From positions 1-41,608 of the IMG/VR virus record IMGVR_UViG_3300018719_000029: a DNA stretch of 41,608 nucleotides; one strand, written 5' to 3'. The notes under the pieces were generated by a model. That model ran no database searches and was not told the DNA's origin. It saw only the letters and a list, made by a program, of their open reading frames with translations. The translations under genes were made by a program, and so were the position numbers. Below, in pieces: positions 30,326 to 37,687 of this stretch (positions are counted from its first letter, which is position 1; every line of letters starts with the position of its first letter). The stretch is from a virus.

Positions 30326-30698
30326 TCTCTACCACCTCCAATTTGTCTAAACGGTAGTATGCTGGATACGGCTCCCACATCGATCTTTTCTTGTCGTAAT
30401 TGGGCCATTCAACGCGCACTCTCTGCCCACTTGCGGATATCTCAAGCACATTTCCTATTCCGAGATATTTCATTTTTCTGTCTTTATGTCTCACCTTATC
30501 TCCCGGCTTTATGGTTGGTAAGGGGATGGGACCGGGGTCTTTCTCGTCATGCAGTACAAATATGTCTTTCGTTTCTTGGTCGTATCCAACGACAATAAGT
30601 ACACCCTCTTGCTTTCCTGCTCTGATTTGAAGCGTCTTTCCGTCAAGTTCTTCCCACTCAAACGGCTTTATGTCCCTAAACAAAGTTTGTTTATCCAT
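30318..30698 (-). CDS. KOW/SH3-like early protein
   Basis: A 126-residue protein (MDKQTLFRDIKPFEWEELDGKTLQIRAGKQEG...) with PLPTIKPGDKVRHKDRKMKYLGIGNVLEISASGQRVRVEW, an SH3/KOW-like barrel that suggests nucleic acid or ribosome/RNA polymerase contacts. The PTIKPGDKVR segment is shared with the gene at 29803. The start overlaps the upstream gene by 8 bases. Confidence 0.7.
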   Translation of the reverse strand: MDKQTLFRDIKPFEWEELDGKTLQIRAGKQEGVLIVVGYDQETKDIFVLHDEKDPGPIPLPTIKPGDKVRHKDRKMKYLGIGNVLEISASGQRVRVEWPNYDKKRSMWEPYPAYYRLDKLEVVESD

Positions 30699-30861
30699 TG
30701 CCTCTTACCTCCCCTAATAAGTACTGCGCAAACTCGTTATTGACCGTGATTTTCTTTTTGCCCTTGCATAAATAGCATGTTTCCTGTATTGGTAAGTTGT
30801 TTTCGCCCGGCACTGCTTCCCATCCCTTGCCATCACATTCATAGCAATCTATCTCTCTCAT
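30691..30861 (-). CDS. Small DnaJ-type zinc-finger protein
   Basis: A 56-residue protein (MREIDCYECDGKGWEAVPGENNL...) with two CxxCxGK-type halves (CYECDGKG and CYLCKGKKK), the layout of the DnaJ cysteine-rich domain. GGGAGGG precedes the ATG. Its stop overlaps the next start by 8 bases. It probably binds zinc; partner unknown. Confidence 0.7.
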   Translation of the reverse strand: MREIDCYECDGKGWEAVPGENNLPIQETCYLCKGKKKITVNNEFAQYLLGEVRGNG

Positions 30862-30914
30862 TGTTTATATCCCTCCCTAGACCTAGACCTTATACGGCAA
30901 CCGCCTGACGGCTA

Positions 30915-30945
30915 AGCTTATTCTGTCGGACGATGGCCTTCGGCC
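30915..30945 (+). repeat. Intergenic repeat, copy 2
   Basis: Core CTTATTCTGTCG-GACGATGGCCTTCGGCC, similar to copies at 27941 and (inverted) 31935. It lies in the 93-base gap upstream of the zinc-finger gene, with an AGGGAGGGATA-AAAC ribosome site after it, as in copy 1. Confidence 0.55.
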
Positions 30946-30954
30946 TGGTGCATA

Positions 30955-31098
30955 CTATTGCTTTTTTCCCTTTAGGATCGTCGCTATAGCAGCCCTTAAT
31001 TGTTCGCCATTCTTGCTTTTGTCGTATTGCTCTACGGCTGCCTGTAACCGGTCGGATACATCCTGTAGGACTTTAAAATATAGGTCAGCTTTGTTCAT
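30955..31098 (-). CDS. Small helical early protein
   Basis: A 47-residue protein (MNKADLYFKVLQDVSDRLQA...) predicted all-helical and basic at its end. Its ATG overlaps the preceding stop by one base (TAATG), indicating coupling. Function unknown. Confidence 0.6.
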   Translation of the reverse strand: MNKADLYFKVLQDVSDRLQAAVEQYDKSKNGEQLRAAIATILKGKKQ

Positions 31099-31898
31099 TA
31101 AACACCGCACATCCCCTCACACTCGTTGCCAAACCCATCGAAATCGAATTCAAGTTGATTCTCGTTCAAATCCACTTCATCCAGCGGCACACAGCTCCGA
31201 TGTAGGAAAACTTGGCCTTTCATCCTCGGCATGTTACGGATCGCCTTATCGACCATTACAGCATCTTCCCAAGCCTTTGGTTTATTTCGCTTCATATCCA
31301 GCCACGTGGCGTCTGAATGGAAGGGGCATCCGATACACGACGACTTTGGAGGCACGGGATATCCATTTCGGGATAGCCAGTTCATGCAATCTAGTCGATT
31401 CATCATTTTTTCGATTAAGGGATACCGATTTATGATCCAACGCTCCCGAGAAGTTTTCACACGCTCGATCTCGTCCGTGCTGATGCCCATCCACATTGTT
31501 ATGGGTTCCTTGATCTCTCGGGCTGTTTTTACTCCCAAGAATCGTTTCACGGCCCTGCGAACTGGTTGTATCTTGTATTCGTCCGTACACTGTCGCATTA
31601 CCATCCCCGTGTTTCCTTCATCGTCAAGGGTGAAGAACGGCAAGGAAGCCACTCTGGAACCGTCCTCTGCTGCCTTTAACAAGTCCTCCCGAATGTTTCC
31701 GTTTGATGTAAATTCAACAAGGATTCCATACTTCTCAATTTCTTTCTTAAGCCATTTGGAATATTCATATGTTTCTTCTTCCTCCCAACCGGGATCAGAG
31801 AAAACTATTAAATCCGGTTTAGGTTCAATCTCGCCTCGGCAAGCCATAAGAGCCATACAGGATGACTGAACACCAACACCAAGCGATATTACATTCAT
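31098..31898 (-). CDS. PP-loop ATPase, PAPS-reductase/DndC-like
   Basis: A 266-residue protein of the PAPS reductase/N-type ATP pyrophosphatase superfamily. N-terminal LGVGVQSSCMAL is a modified PP-loop, followed by IVFSDPGWEEEETYEYSKWLKKEI. Later cysteines (MRQCTDEYKI and SSCIGCPFHSDATW) resemble iron-sulfur or metal sites as in DndC and some tRNA thiolation enzymes. Such enzymes adenylate a substrate and often transfer sulfur. Possible roles are base or tRNA modification or countering host defence; the substrate is unknown. GGGAGCG precedes the ATG. Confidence 0.8.
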   Translation of the reverse strand: MNVISLGVGVQSSCMALMACRGEIEPKPDLIVFSDPGWEEEETYEYSKWLKKEIEKYGILVEFTSNGNIREDLLKAAEDGSRVASLPFFTLDDEGNTGMVMRQCTDEYKIQPVRRAVKRFLGVKTAREIKEPITMWMGISTDEIERVKTSRERWIINRYPLIEKMMNRLDCMNWLSRNGYPVPPKSSCIGCPFHSDATWLDMKRNKPKAWEDAVMVDKAIRNMPRMKGQVFLHRSCVPLDEVDLNENQLEFDFDGFGNECEGMCGV

Positions 31899-31934
31899 TG
31901 TGCCACGCTCCCAATGTTGTTTTTTTGCGGTTTT

Positions 31935-31961
31935 GCCGCCATCGTATCGACCGAATAATCC
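31935..31961 (-). repeat. Intergenic repeat, copy 3 (inverted)
   Basis: On the minus strand GGATTATTCGGTCGATACGATGGCGGC, the same core as copies at 27941 and 30915 but in the opposite orientation. It lies in the 88-base gap upstream of the PP-loop ATPase gene. Confidence 0.5.
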
Positions 31962-31986
31962 CTAGCCGTATAAGGGTGTATAAGGG

Positions 31987-32349
31987 TTATCCTTTCAGGT
32001 GGGATAGGGCAGTACGGGCCTTCTCGCCTAATATCGTTTGATTTCCTAGCTTATAATTACGATCATCTGCATACCATTCCAGCGCCTCTACCAACTTTTC
32101 TTTTTCATTCAGCAGGTATTCCCAATATTTTTGTGCAGCGTAGGGACTTCGATCTTCAAGCGTAATCATCATGCTATCCATCTCATTATTGAGCCGTTCG
32201 TTTTCCCTTTGTAGTCTTTCTACTTCTGATAGGAGAAGCCGTGCTTCTTCTGTGGTCATTACAACGTTCAATTTTGTTTTGGGTAATTCTGTATTTGCAG
32301 CTTCTACCAAATCAACTTGTTTGCGAAAATCTTGTATCCGGTCATTCAT
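31987..32349 (-). CDS. Coiled-coil early protein
   Basis: A 120-residue protein with a coiled coil at 35-75 (TTEEARLLLSEVERLQRENERLNNEMDSM) and the motif VEALEWYADDRNYKLG common to many small phage early proteins. GGAGGC precedes the ATG, which overlaps the previous gene by 8 bases. Function unknown. Confidence 0.7.
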   Translation of the reverse strand: MNDRIQDFRKQVDLVEAANTELPKTKLNVVMTTEEARLLLSEVERLQRENERLNNEMDSMMITLEDRSPYAAQKYWEYLLNEKEKLVEALEWYADDRNYKLGNQTILGEKARTALSHLKG

Positions 32350-32563
32350 GGTGAGCCTCCTTGCCCATCACAATGATACGTTCGCCTGTCATGTCTCCCT
32401 TTACGATAAAACCAACGACTTCAAGAGTTCTGCCGCTTGCAAGGTGGATACTTTCGCGGCCTTTGCGTTGTATCGCTTTAGCCAATTCGCCCATCAAACT
32501 TGGTGGCAACTTGACGCTTTCATATCCTCCGTCTTTGATCATTGCCGTTATATTAATTTCCAT
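32342..32563 (-). CDS. Small early protein, unknown
   Basis: A 73-residue soluble protein (MEINITAMIKDGGYESVKLPPSLMGELAKAIQRKGRESIHLASGR...). Probably beta-rich. GGAGGC lies before the ATG. Not recognised. Confidence 0.6.
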   Translation of the reverse strand: MEINITAMIKDGGYESVKLPPSLMGELAKAIQRKGRESIHLASGRTLEVVGFIVKGDMTGERIIVMGKEAHHE

Positions 32564-32596
32564 CCTCTTTAGCCTCCTTTAGATGATGAGGGGTGA

Positions 32597-32890
32597 TTAA
32601 ACCTCGTCCTCGCTGTAAAACACGCTTGCTACAAGCTCGTATACCGCTATTGCCTCCCAAGGATAGTCAGCTTTGATTTTGATTACTAAGATGTCGTTCT
32701 CATTGGTGAAATCAATAGATATACTGCCGCCTGTGCCGTCATCAAACACAAACTTTATCTCGTCTCCGTTATCAATTAAGTCTCTTTCTTCGATGCTGTA
32801 ATTATGTTCAAGGGCTGCTTTTACCAAGCTTTTAGCCGATTCTTTGGTTTGATCATTGACACAAACGAGCAATACATTTTCCACGTTCAT
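32597..32890 (-). CDS. Early protein, unknown
   Basis: A 97-residue acidic protein (MNVENVLLVCVNDQTKESAKSLVKAALEHNYS...) with a likely alpha/beta fold. GAGAGGAAG is close to the ATG. Between it and the dUTPase gene lies a 99-base gap without an ORF. Not recognised. Confidence 0.6.
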   Translation of the reverse strand: MNVENVLLVCVNDQTKESAKSLVKAALEHNYSIEERDLIDNGDEIKFVFDDGTGGSISIDFTNENDILVIKIKADYPWEAIAVYELVASVFYSEDEV

Positions 32891-32989
32891 CTTCCTCTCA
32901 AATTTTAGTTTTTCTCCCCGAAAACTTTGTTTAATGGTTAAGCCGTTTCTATGGCCTTATGGGAGGCTCTAGTTTTTTTACCCTTCCGT

Positions 32990-33499
32990 TTATACTCCCG
33001 TATGTCCAAAACCGCCAGAATCACGCTCTGTGGGGCTTAAAACATCACTCTCGATTAACTCCACTCTTTTGACTGGGCAAATTACGCCTTGAGCGATCTT
33101 TTCGCCTTTGTTAATCATGTACGATCCTTGACTGTACTCGTATGGTTCGCCACTCTTTGTTCGTTCGAACATCGTCTGCCCTTTTAAATCAAGGATCACG
33201 CATGATTCATCAAACAAAGATACGTTGTCAACGATTACTCCAACAGGGCCACGGTACGAGGAATCGATAGTGCCAAGTTGCACCCGGAGCTTAGTTTTTG
33301 ATGTGATGCCCGATCTAGGACGAATCTGCATTTCATAACCAGCCGGGATCTCAAAAGCAAGGTCCGTTTTAATTGCTGTCGTTTCTCCTGGGCAAATCAG
33401 GACCGTCTCCGCTGCGATCAAATCAAAACCACTATCGCCAGGCTTTGCATACGCTGGAATAACTGCGTCTGGATGGAGCTTTTTTACTTTTAATTGCAT
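32990..33499 (-). CDS. dut: dUTPase
   Basis: A 169-residue trimeric dUTP diphosphatase with all five motifs: GDSGFDL (21-27), RPRSG (60-64), GTIDSSYRG (76-84, catalytic Asp79), KGEKIAQGVI (131-140) and ERDSGGFGHTG (158-168). About 15-20 residues are inserted between motifs 3 and 4 (FERTKSGEPYEYSQGSYM). It removes dUTP and supplies dUMP for replication. GGCGGTG precedes the ATG. Confidence 0.95.
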   Translation of the reverse strand: MQLKVKKLHPDAVIPAYAKPGDSGFDLIAAETVLICPGETTAIKTDLAFEIPAGYEMQIRPRSGITSKTKLRVQLGTIDSSYRGPVGVIVDNVSLFDESCVILDLKGQTMFERTKSGEPYEYSQGSYMINKGEKIAQGVICPVKRVELIESDVLSPTERDSGGFGHTGV

Positions 33500-33501
33500 A
33501 C

Positions 33502-34023
33502 TTACACCGCCTTTGTCTTTTTCTTCGATTTTGGACCGCCTAGAATCGCTTGTATGACTTCCTGCTGATATTTGGTGCTTGCTGTACCCATCCGAATTGC
33601 TCGGGCTATTTGAGCCAATACGAAAGCGTCACGCACATTATCACTTTTGCTCTCAAATCCCCAATGTTTGTAAATGTGAACGGCTAGTTCGTCTTTCTTC
33701 GTTGTGCCCTTGCCGCTGGCAAATTTCTTTAGGGCGGTCGGCGCTGCCTCGATATATTTAATGTCTCTGCCGCTAAGCTCCATTCGAATGCCCCAGCCGA
33801 TGCCCCCAAGCAAAAAACCAGACTGTGAAGCAAATCCAAATCCCTCAATTACAATCACGTCGTTCGGTTCAACCTGTTCAGAAACTCTTTCGATAATTTC
33901 AATCATTCTCCATGGATCTTCTTCTTTACTGGTGATCTCCATCGAGTCTATGACTTCTCCGTTTTTGTCCAGGATTACAAGCCCCGTCTTTGTACTTGGG
34001 TCAATTCCGATAAATCTGGTCAT
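33502..34023 (-). CDS. RuvC-like Holliday junction resolvase
   Basis: A 173-residue RNase H-fold nuclease with FIGIDPSTKTG (Asp8), VIVIEGFGF (Glu60) and SDNVRDAFVLA (Asp128, Asp132) as the acidic active site. It resolves branched DNA before packaging. It overlaps the small gene upstream by 4 bases and ends 2 bases before the dUTPase start. Confidence 0.9.
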   Translation of the reverse strand: MTRFIGIDPSTKTGLVILDKNGEVIDSMEITSKEEDPWRMIEIIERVSEQVEPNDVIVIEGFGFASQSGFLLGGIGWGIRMELSGRDIKYIEAAPTALKKFASGKGTTKKDELAVHIYKHWGFESKSDNVRDAFVLAQIARAIRMGTASTKYQQEVIQAILGGPKSKKKTKAV

Positions 34024-34175
34024 TGTTTTTTCGCCCCTTTATGGTTTACTTGCTGCGGTGCCAAGCAGTAGTTCCGGCCTTCGATTTCGAAAACAGTGGG
34101 AATGCCTTTGGTTATTTTCTTAACGGTCGCTTTACGCTTATCACCGATTTGGACTGGTCTTTTGTTCTCTTCCAC
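34020..34175 (-). CDS. Small basic protein
   Basis: A 51-residue protein starting GTG with AAGGAGGAATCC upstream (MEENKRPVQIGDKRKATVKKITKGIPTV...). Basic and beta-rich, SH3-like in appearance (IGDKRKATVKKITKG... TVFEIEGRNYCLAPQQV). 4-base overlap with the resolvase gene. Function unknown. Confidence 0.65.
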   Translation of the reverse strand: MEENKRPVQIGDKRKATVKKITKGIPTVFEIEGRNYCLAPQQVNHKGAKKQ

Positions 34176-34187
34176 AAGGATTCCTCC

Positions 34188-34454
34188 TTACGCCATTTTT
34201 CCGAGCGCTCCGCCTTCTCGTCTTTTTACAAATCCGCCTCTACACTGGTCAACTGCCAAAATTAAAACCTCGTCTGGATCTCGACCAAGCACATCGGCAA
34301 TTTGCTTAATGCTCTTTCCTTCTCGCCACATAAGCTTGAATTCTTTGACTTGTTTTTCGTCCCAAACGAAATCAAGTTCCTCACATGCGATATGGATTTT
34401 ATTCCGTGTTACGTAAAAGTCCTCCGGTTTCATACCCTTCGGCAAGTTGGACAT
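34188..34454 (-). CDS. HTH-like early protein
   Basis: An 88-residue protein with a probable HTH (VKEFKLMWREGKSIKQIADVLGRDPDEVLILAVDQ). The ATG at 34454 has GGAG directly against it, which is too close; a TTG three codons later has better spacing (9 bases). The gene overlaps its upstream neighbour by up to 56 bases. A DNA-binding role is likely. Confidence 0.65.
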   Translation of the reverse strand: MSNLPKGMKPEDFYVTRNKIHIACEELDFVWDEKQVKEFKLMWREGKSIKQIADVLGRDPDEVLILAVDQCRGGFVKRREGGALGKMA

Positions 34455-34614
34455 CTCCTTTCCTGTAAATCAATTCAGCTTCGGCTCTTATACGATCCGT
34501 CCAATTTCTGCTTTCGTCGTTCCTGACAGCCTCGGCCTCAAAACATTCCCGGGCGTACTGGATCGACCTCTCTATGTCCTTGTCTATCATTTCGTAGTCG
34601 TCAATGTGTTCCAC
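34399..34614 (-). CDS. Small acidic early protein
   Basis: A 71-residue protein (start GTG; AAGGAGG 10 bases upstream; MEHIDDYEMIDKDIERSIQYARECFEAEAVRN...). Helical and acidic; not recognised. It overlaps the neighbours at both ends. Confidence 0.55.
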   Translation of the reverse strand: MEHIDDYEMIDKDIERSIQYARECFEAEAVRNDESRNWTDRIRAEAELIYRKGDVQLAEGYETGGLLRNTE

Positions 34615-34876
34615 GACGCAATACCTCCTTGATTAAAAGCACATATACAGCGGGCCAGAGTAGCGCAAATGCTGCGTAGAAGGTTGGGGTTGTTATGTTT
34701 CCTGCCTGTAATAACCTGTTCAACTCTTTGACGTCCCTTTGCATCTCTTCCCGTTCTTCAACGTCATATTGCTCATCGTTCGCTTTATTTGCCATTGATG
34801 ATATGGCTAAGTGAATAAACCCTCCGGTTGCTAGGCCGATCAAAATGTATATCGTTAGCCAAGTCCACGCCCCCAC
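34601..34876 (-). CDS. Two-helix membrane protein
   Basis: A 91-residue protein starting GTG (GAGGTG upstream). Membrane helices at about 3-25 (WTWLTIYILIGLATGGFIHLAIS) and 65-85 (TPTFYAAFALLWPAVYVLLIKEVL) flank a charged coiled coil. Role unknown. Confidence 0.65.
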   Translation of the reverse strand: MGAWTWLTIYILIGLATGGFIHLAISSMANKANDEQYDVEEREEMQRDVKELNRLLQAGNITTPTFYAAFALLWPAVYVLLIKEVLRRGTH

Positions 34877-34879
34877 TTT

Positions 34880-35668
34880 TTACACCTCATCTTTCAGGCG
34901 GTAATTAAGCCCTTCTTCATCCAGAACCACTTTGTATTCCCTGCACATTTCGTTAATTCGGCTTCCTGTCGCTTCGTCAAATCCGCACATTCTAGCGATT
35001 GTCCATTCGCTACTGATCATCACAGGGAGACGGTTCAGGTATCGGTAATTTATAATTTCGAATATCCGTTCAAGTTGAAATTCAGTAGGCTTTTCACGGC
35101 CTTTAAAAAGATCGTCGATGTAAAGCACTTCAACCGTCTGCAATCGATGCATTTTTTCAGGTAACAGATCGAAGTTTGATTTCAAGTCCGCGCACCCCTC
35201 TACCCAAGGGAAGTACAGCACCCCTATGCCTTGATTAAGTAGATAATTGGCTGTAGCCATCAGGAGATGGGTTTTCCCTGCTCCGGGTCTACCCAAGAGG
35301 CAAAGTCCGTTGTTTCGTTCGTTCCGAATATCCTCAAATCCCTTGGCGTATTTATAAGCTGTTGCAAATGCTTGCTGAACTACAACCGGCCTAGTTTTCC
35401 ACTCGAAATTTTCGAAGCTCATTTCCCGGAAGCAATCGGTAATTTGACTGGCTTTAATCAATCGATCCATCCGGCGTCTTACAACACATTCGCAATCTCG
35501 CCAGTATTCAGCCCCATCAACCTTGTAGAAATATCCTTCCTGACCTAGGCATTTAGGACACTCATCAGGTGATTCCGAGTTTTTCGAGTTCGCTTGGGTC
35601 GAATGGTTTGTTTTTGTCTGCCGAAGCAAATTTACTCTGGCTTGTAGGTCTGTCATTATGTCCTTCAT
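34880..35668 (-). CDS. DnaC/IstB-like helicase loader
   Basis: An AAA+ ATPase of about 262 residues. Residues near 36-62 hold a zinc ribbon (CPKC... CEC). Walker A GRPGAGKTHLL is near 126-134 and Walker B VEVLYIDDLF near 185, then EFQLERIFEIINYRY and SSEWTIARMCGFDEATGSRI. It loads the host replicative helicase at the phage origin. The ATG at 35668 has GGAAAGC before it; another at 35656 has AAGGAC. It overlaps the replisome organizer by about 100 bases in another frame. Confidence 0.88.
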   Translation of the reverse strand: MKDIMTDLQARVNLLRQTKTNHSTQANSKNSESPDECPKCLGQEGYFYKVDGAEYWRDCECVVRRRMDRLIKASQITDCFREMSFENFEWKTRPVVVQQAFATAYKYAKGFEDIRNERNNGLCLLGRPGAGKTHLLMATANYLLNQGIGVLYFPWVEGCADLKSNFDLLPEKMHRLQTVEVLYIDDLFKGREKPTEFQLERIFEIINYRYLNRLPVMISSEWTIARMCGFDEATGSRINEMCREYKVVLDEEGLNYRLKDEV

Positions 35669-36377
35669 GCTTTCCAAAAACGCCGCCTCCTTCCTGGTAG
35701 TCTTTGTATCTCTCTTCGTTTAAAAAGGTCTTGGGATGTTTGATATATTGCTGATCCGTTTTAAGGCGATCACATTGAGCCTTGTAATTCTCCGCGCATT
35801 GAATAATAAGTTGTGGGTCTTCGCCTCTCTTCAAAACTGTATTCCAAGTTTTAAAGGCTTCTTGCTTTCCTATCTTGCGAGGATAGATATTCCAGAAGGA
35901 TTCAAAATCAGGCGTATATTCTTTTTTCTTATCCTTCTTTTCATTCTTTAAGTTCTTATCATTCTTGTTAGTTGTTAGTTGATTGTTAGCTGTTTGTTGG
36001 CTGTTTGTTGGCTGTCGGTTAATCTCTTTGTTAGTCGTATCTCCGCAACCCTGATAAAGCCCCCAGTTTACAACGGTTATCAGCCTATTCTTCTTTGTTG
36101 ATTCGTTTGTTAAAAATCCATGCTTTTCTAATTTCAACAAAGCAGTTCTGATGTTTTGTGTTGTTACGTCAGATGCGCAATTTTCCTTCAAACTATCGAG
36201 CGAAGTAATGAATTGTCCTGGCTGTACTTCGTACACTTCACCGCGAAATTCCCACGTATTTGATTCGTGATTCGCAAGCAGAAGGATGGTCATCATCACA
36301 TCCCTCTGCTTGCTGTTCAGTTGTCGGTACATGGGACTTTTCATTACTTTTCGATGGAGTTTAATCCACCCGTCCAT
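35565..36377 (-). CDS. Replisome organizer / DnaD-like initiator
   Basis: A 270-residue protein. Residues 1-110 match the phage replisome organizer N-terminal winged helix (WIKLHRKVMKSPMYRQLNSKQRDVMMTILLLANHESNTWEFRGE... LEKHGFLTNESTKKNRLITVVNWGLYQ). A low-complexity Asn/Gln/Thr linker (115-150) follows, then a DnaD-like C-terminal part (ESFWNIYPRKIGKQEAFKTWNTVLKRGEDPQLI). It binds the origin and recruits the helicase loader encoded next. The linker DNA is repetitive and may be the origin. Confidence 0.88.
   Translation of the reverse strand: MDGWIKLHRKVMKSPMYRQLNSKQRDVMMTILLLANHESNTWEFRGEVYEVQPGQFITSLDSLKENCASDVTTQNIRTALLKLEKHGFLTNESTKKNRLITVVNWGLYQGCGDTTNKEINRQPTNSQQTANNQLTTNKNDKNLKNEKKDKKKEYTPDFESFWNIYPRKIGKQEAFKTWNTVLKRGEDPQLIIQCAENYKAQCDRLKTDQQYIKHPKTFLNEERYKDYQEGGGVFGKHEGHNDRPTSQSKFASADKNKPFDPSELEKLGIT
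35965..36034. repeat. Iterons, candidate replication origin
   Basis: TTGTTAG occurs four times (35965, 35972, 35983, 36028) and CTGTTTGTTGG twice back to back (35990-36000, 36001-36011), then CTGTCGG. The array lies inside the initiator gene, in its linker coding region, as in lambda and many Firmicute phages whose origin is within the initiator gene. Confidence 0.6.
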
Positions 36378-36385
36378 GTCACCAC

Positions 36386-36907
36386 CTACTTAGTAAATAG
36401 TTCCAATATTTCTTCTTCAGGTCTGTTCCCCATTCGGTATGGCAGTGCCAGAAAGTTCGCATCCTTGAAATAGACTGGTTGCATCCTACCGGATACTAGA
36501 ATGTCACCATCATATTCATCAACTGCCAAAAGGAGATTCTCGTTTACATATGCAAAGATATTGTTTTTCTTGAATACCCTCGTTCTTATCCCGGCCAAGT
36601 CATAAGAAAATCCTGTGTCTTTGGCTTTCTCTCCCTTGCTTGCTCCGTCCAAAATAGCAGCATGATCTATAGAATCCCCTTTTAAAATCGAACCCGAAAA
36701 ACGGTCATATCTGATATGTGTTCCTTCTTCTGGGAACTGTGTAAAAATTGCATATAAGGCAATCTGAACTTCCTTCGGAATCTCCCTGAACTGTACCAAC
36801 CAATACCTGTCCGTTAACGTGTGGACCCCATCCTTTAGCGACCACATCATATTCTTTTTTGATGCCTTGATTTGTTTTACAAGTCCCTTAACATTGATAC
36901 TTTTCAT
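36386..36907 (-). CDS. Early protein, unknown, replication region
   Basis: A 173-residue protein (MKSINVKGLVKQIKASKKNMM... DGVHTLTDRYWLVQFREIPKEVQIALYAIFTQFPEEGTHIRYDR). Beta-rich with a repeated tongue-like layout; it may be a clamp-like or nucleotide-binding fold, but I cannot show it. GGGAGG lies 10 bases before the ATG. It lies between HNH and initiator genes. Confidence 0.65.
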   Translation of the reverse strand: MKSINVKGLVKQIKASKKNMMWSLKDGVHTLTDRYWLVQFREIPKEVQIALYAIFTQFPEEGTHIRYDRFSGSILKGDSIDHAAILDGASKGEKAKDTGFSYDLAGIRTRVFKKNNIFAYVNENLLLAVDEYDGDILVSGRMQPVYFKDANFLALPYRMGNRPEEEILELFTK

Positions 36908-36945
36908 CTGCTTCGCTCCTCCCATGAGGGTCTATTTAATCTGGG

Positions 36946-37341
36946 TTAAAACCCACTTAATCGTGCTAATTCTCGTAATTCGGCCAGAATTGTTGTTGGG
37001 TCCGATCCGGTCTTTTTGCATTCCAAGTAATTCAGTAAGAGAGGCATCCATAACCGCTTATTCGAGTGAACAAGACGGTGCATAGGGTCGGAAAGTAAGA
37101 CACAGTTCCATACCTCATACTTGCCTCCACCGCCGCCCATGCCTCCGTACACCACACGATGTAGATGCAGACCGGGGCCGGGCTTGCCGCTAAGCAAGCA
37201 CCAATTCCCGTCCCGTTTCTTGACTTCTTCCCGGACCTGTTCTTTCGTTAGTTTTTTCTTCCGTTCTCGCAATGGTGTATCTACTTTGTTCCGGCGGCCT
37301 AACTGTTCATCTTTTGAAAATGGATGAAATCCAAATTCCAT
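36946..37341 (-). CDS. HNH-like protein with glycine-rich insertion
   Basis: A 131-residue protein. Residues 40-95 look like an HNH/recombination endonuclease core: RDGNWCLLSGKPGPGLHLHRVVYGG... YEVWNCVLLSDPMHRLVHSNK with His-His, Asn and His. Eight of nine residues in the MGGGGGK segment are Gly, an insertion between motif parts. A nuclease role in recombination or replication is likely, but the cysteine pairs of a typical zinc-bound HNH are missing. GGCGGTG precedes the ATG. Confidence 0.7.
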   Translation of the reverse strand: MEFGFHPFSKDEQLGRRNKVDTPLRERKKKLTKEQVREEVKKRDGNWCLLSGKPGPGLHLHRVVYGGMGGGGGKYEVWNCVLLSDPMHRLVHSNKRLWMPLLLNYLECKKTGSDPTTILAELRELARLSGF

Positions 37342-37352
37342 AGGATCACCGC

Positions 37353-37679
37353 CTATACTTCTGTTTGGTACTTTAATATCGTTTGTAGAGCCGATACTTG
37401 GACTTTTATAGCGTCAGCAGCTTCAATACCGGCCTTAAATTGGGCTTCCGTAAAATCACGCTGAAATAGCTTTTCATGCACATTGCCTTTAGCTACGTCC
37501 ACAATAAGGGTCGCTTGCATCCCTTCGGATTTTAGCTTTAGAATCTCCTGGGAGAGCGCCAGACGGTAATCACGTTCAGCCTCGGCCTTTGCCCTGCCCA
37601 GCCCGAAAAGTGCGTCTGCGGACTTGCTAAGGCGTTGAGAAGCGGCATGTATTTCTTTGGTTACGTTTAATAGGTCCAT
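37353..37679 (-). CDS. Conserved early protein, unknown
   Basis: A 108-residue helical protein (MDLLNVTKEIHAASQRLSKSADALFGLGRAKAEAERDYRLALSQEILKLKSEGMQATLIVDVAKGN...). This pattern is often seen between SSB and the replication genes in Gram-positive phages. AGGTGAAGC precedes the ATG. No named domain. Confidence 0.65.
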   Translation of the reverse strand: MDLLNVTKEIHAASQRLSKSADALFGLGRAKAEAERDYRLALSQEILKLKSEGMQATLIVDVAKGNVHEKLFQRDFTEAQFKAGIEAADAIKVQVSALQTILKYQTEV

Positions 37680-37687
37680 GCTTCACC

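Noticed and set aside
31927-31940. GCGG-TTTT-GCCGC hairpin near the PP-loop gene as terminator
   Set aside because: The T-run precedes the hairpin on the plus strand and is an A-run on the minus strand, so it is wrongly placed for termination in both directions.
31899-31986. A 15-codon ORF (MAAKPQKNNIGSVAQ) before the PP-loop gene
   Set aside because: No SD and too short to support; it overlaps the intergenic repeat.
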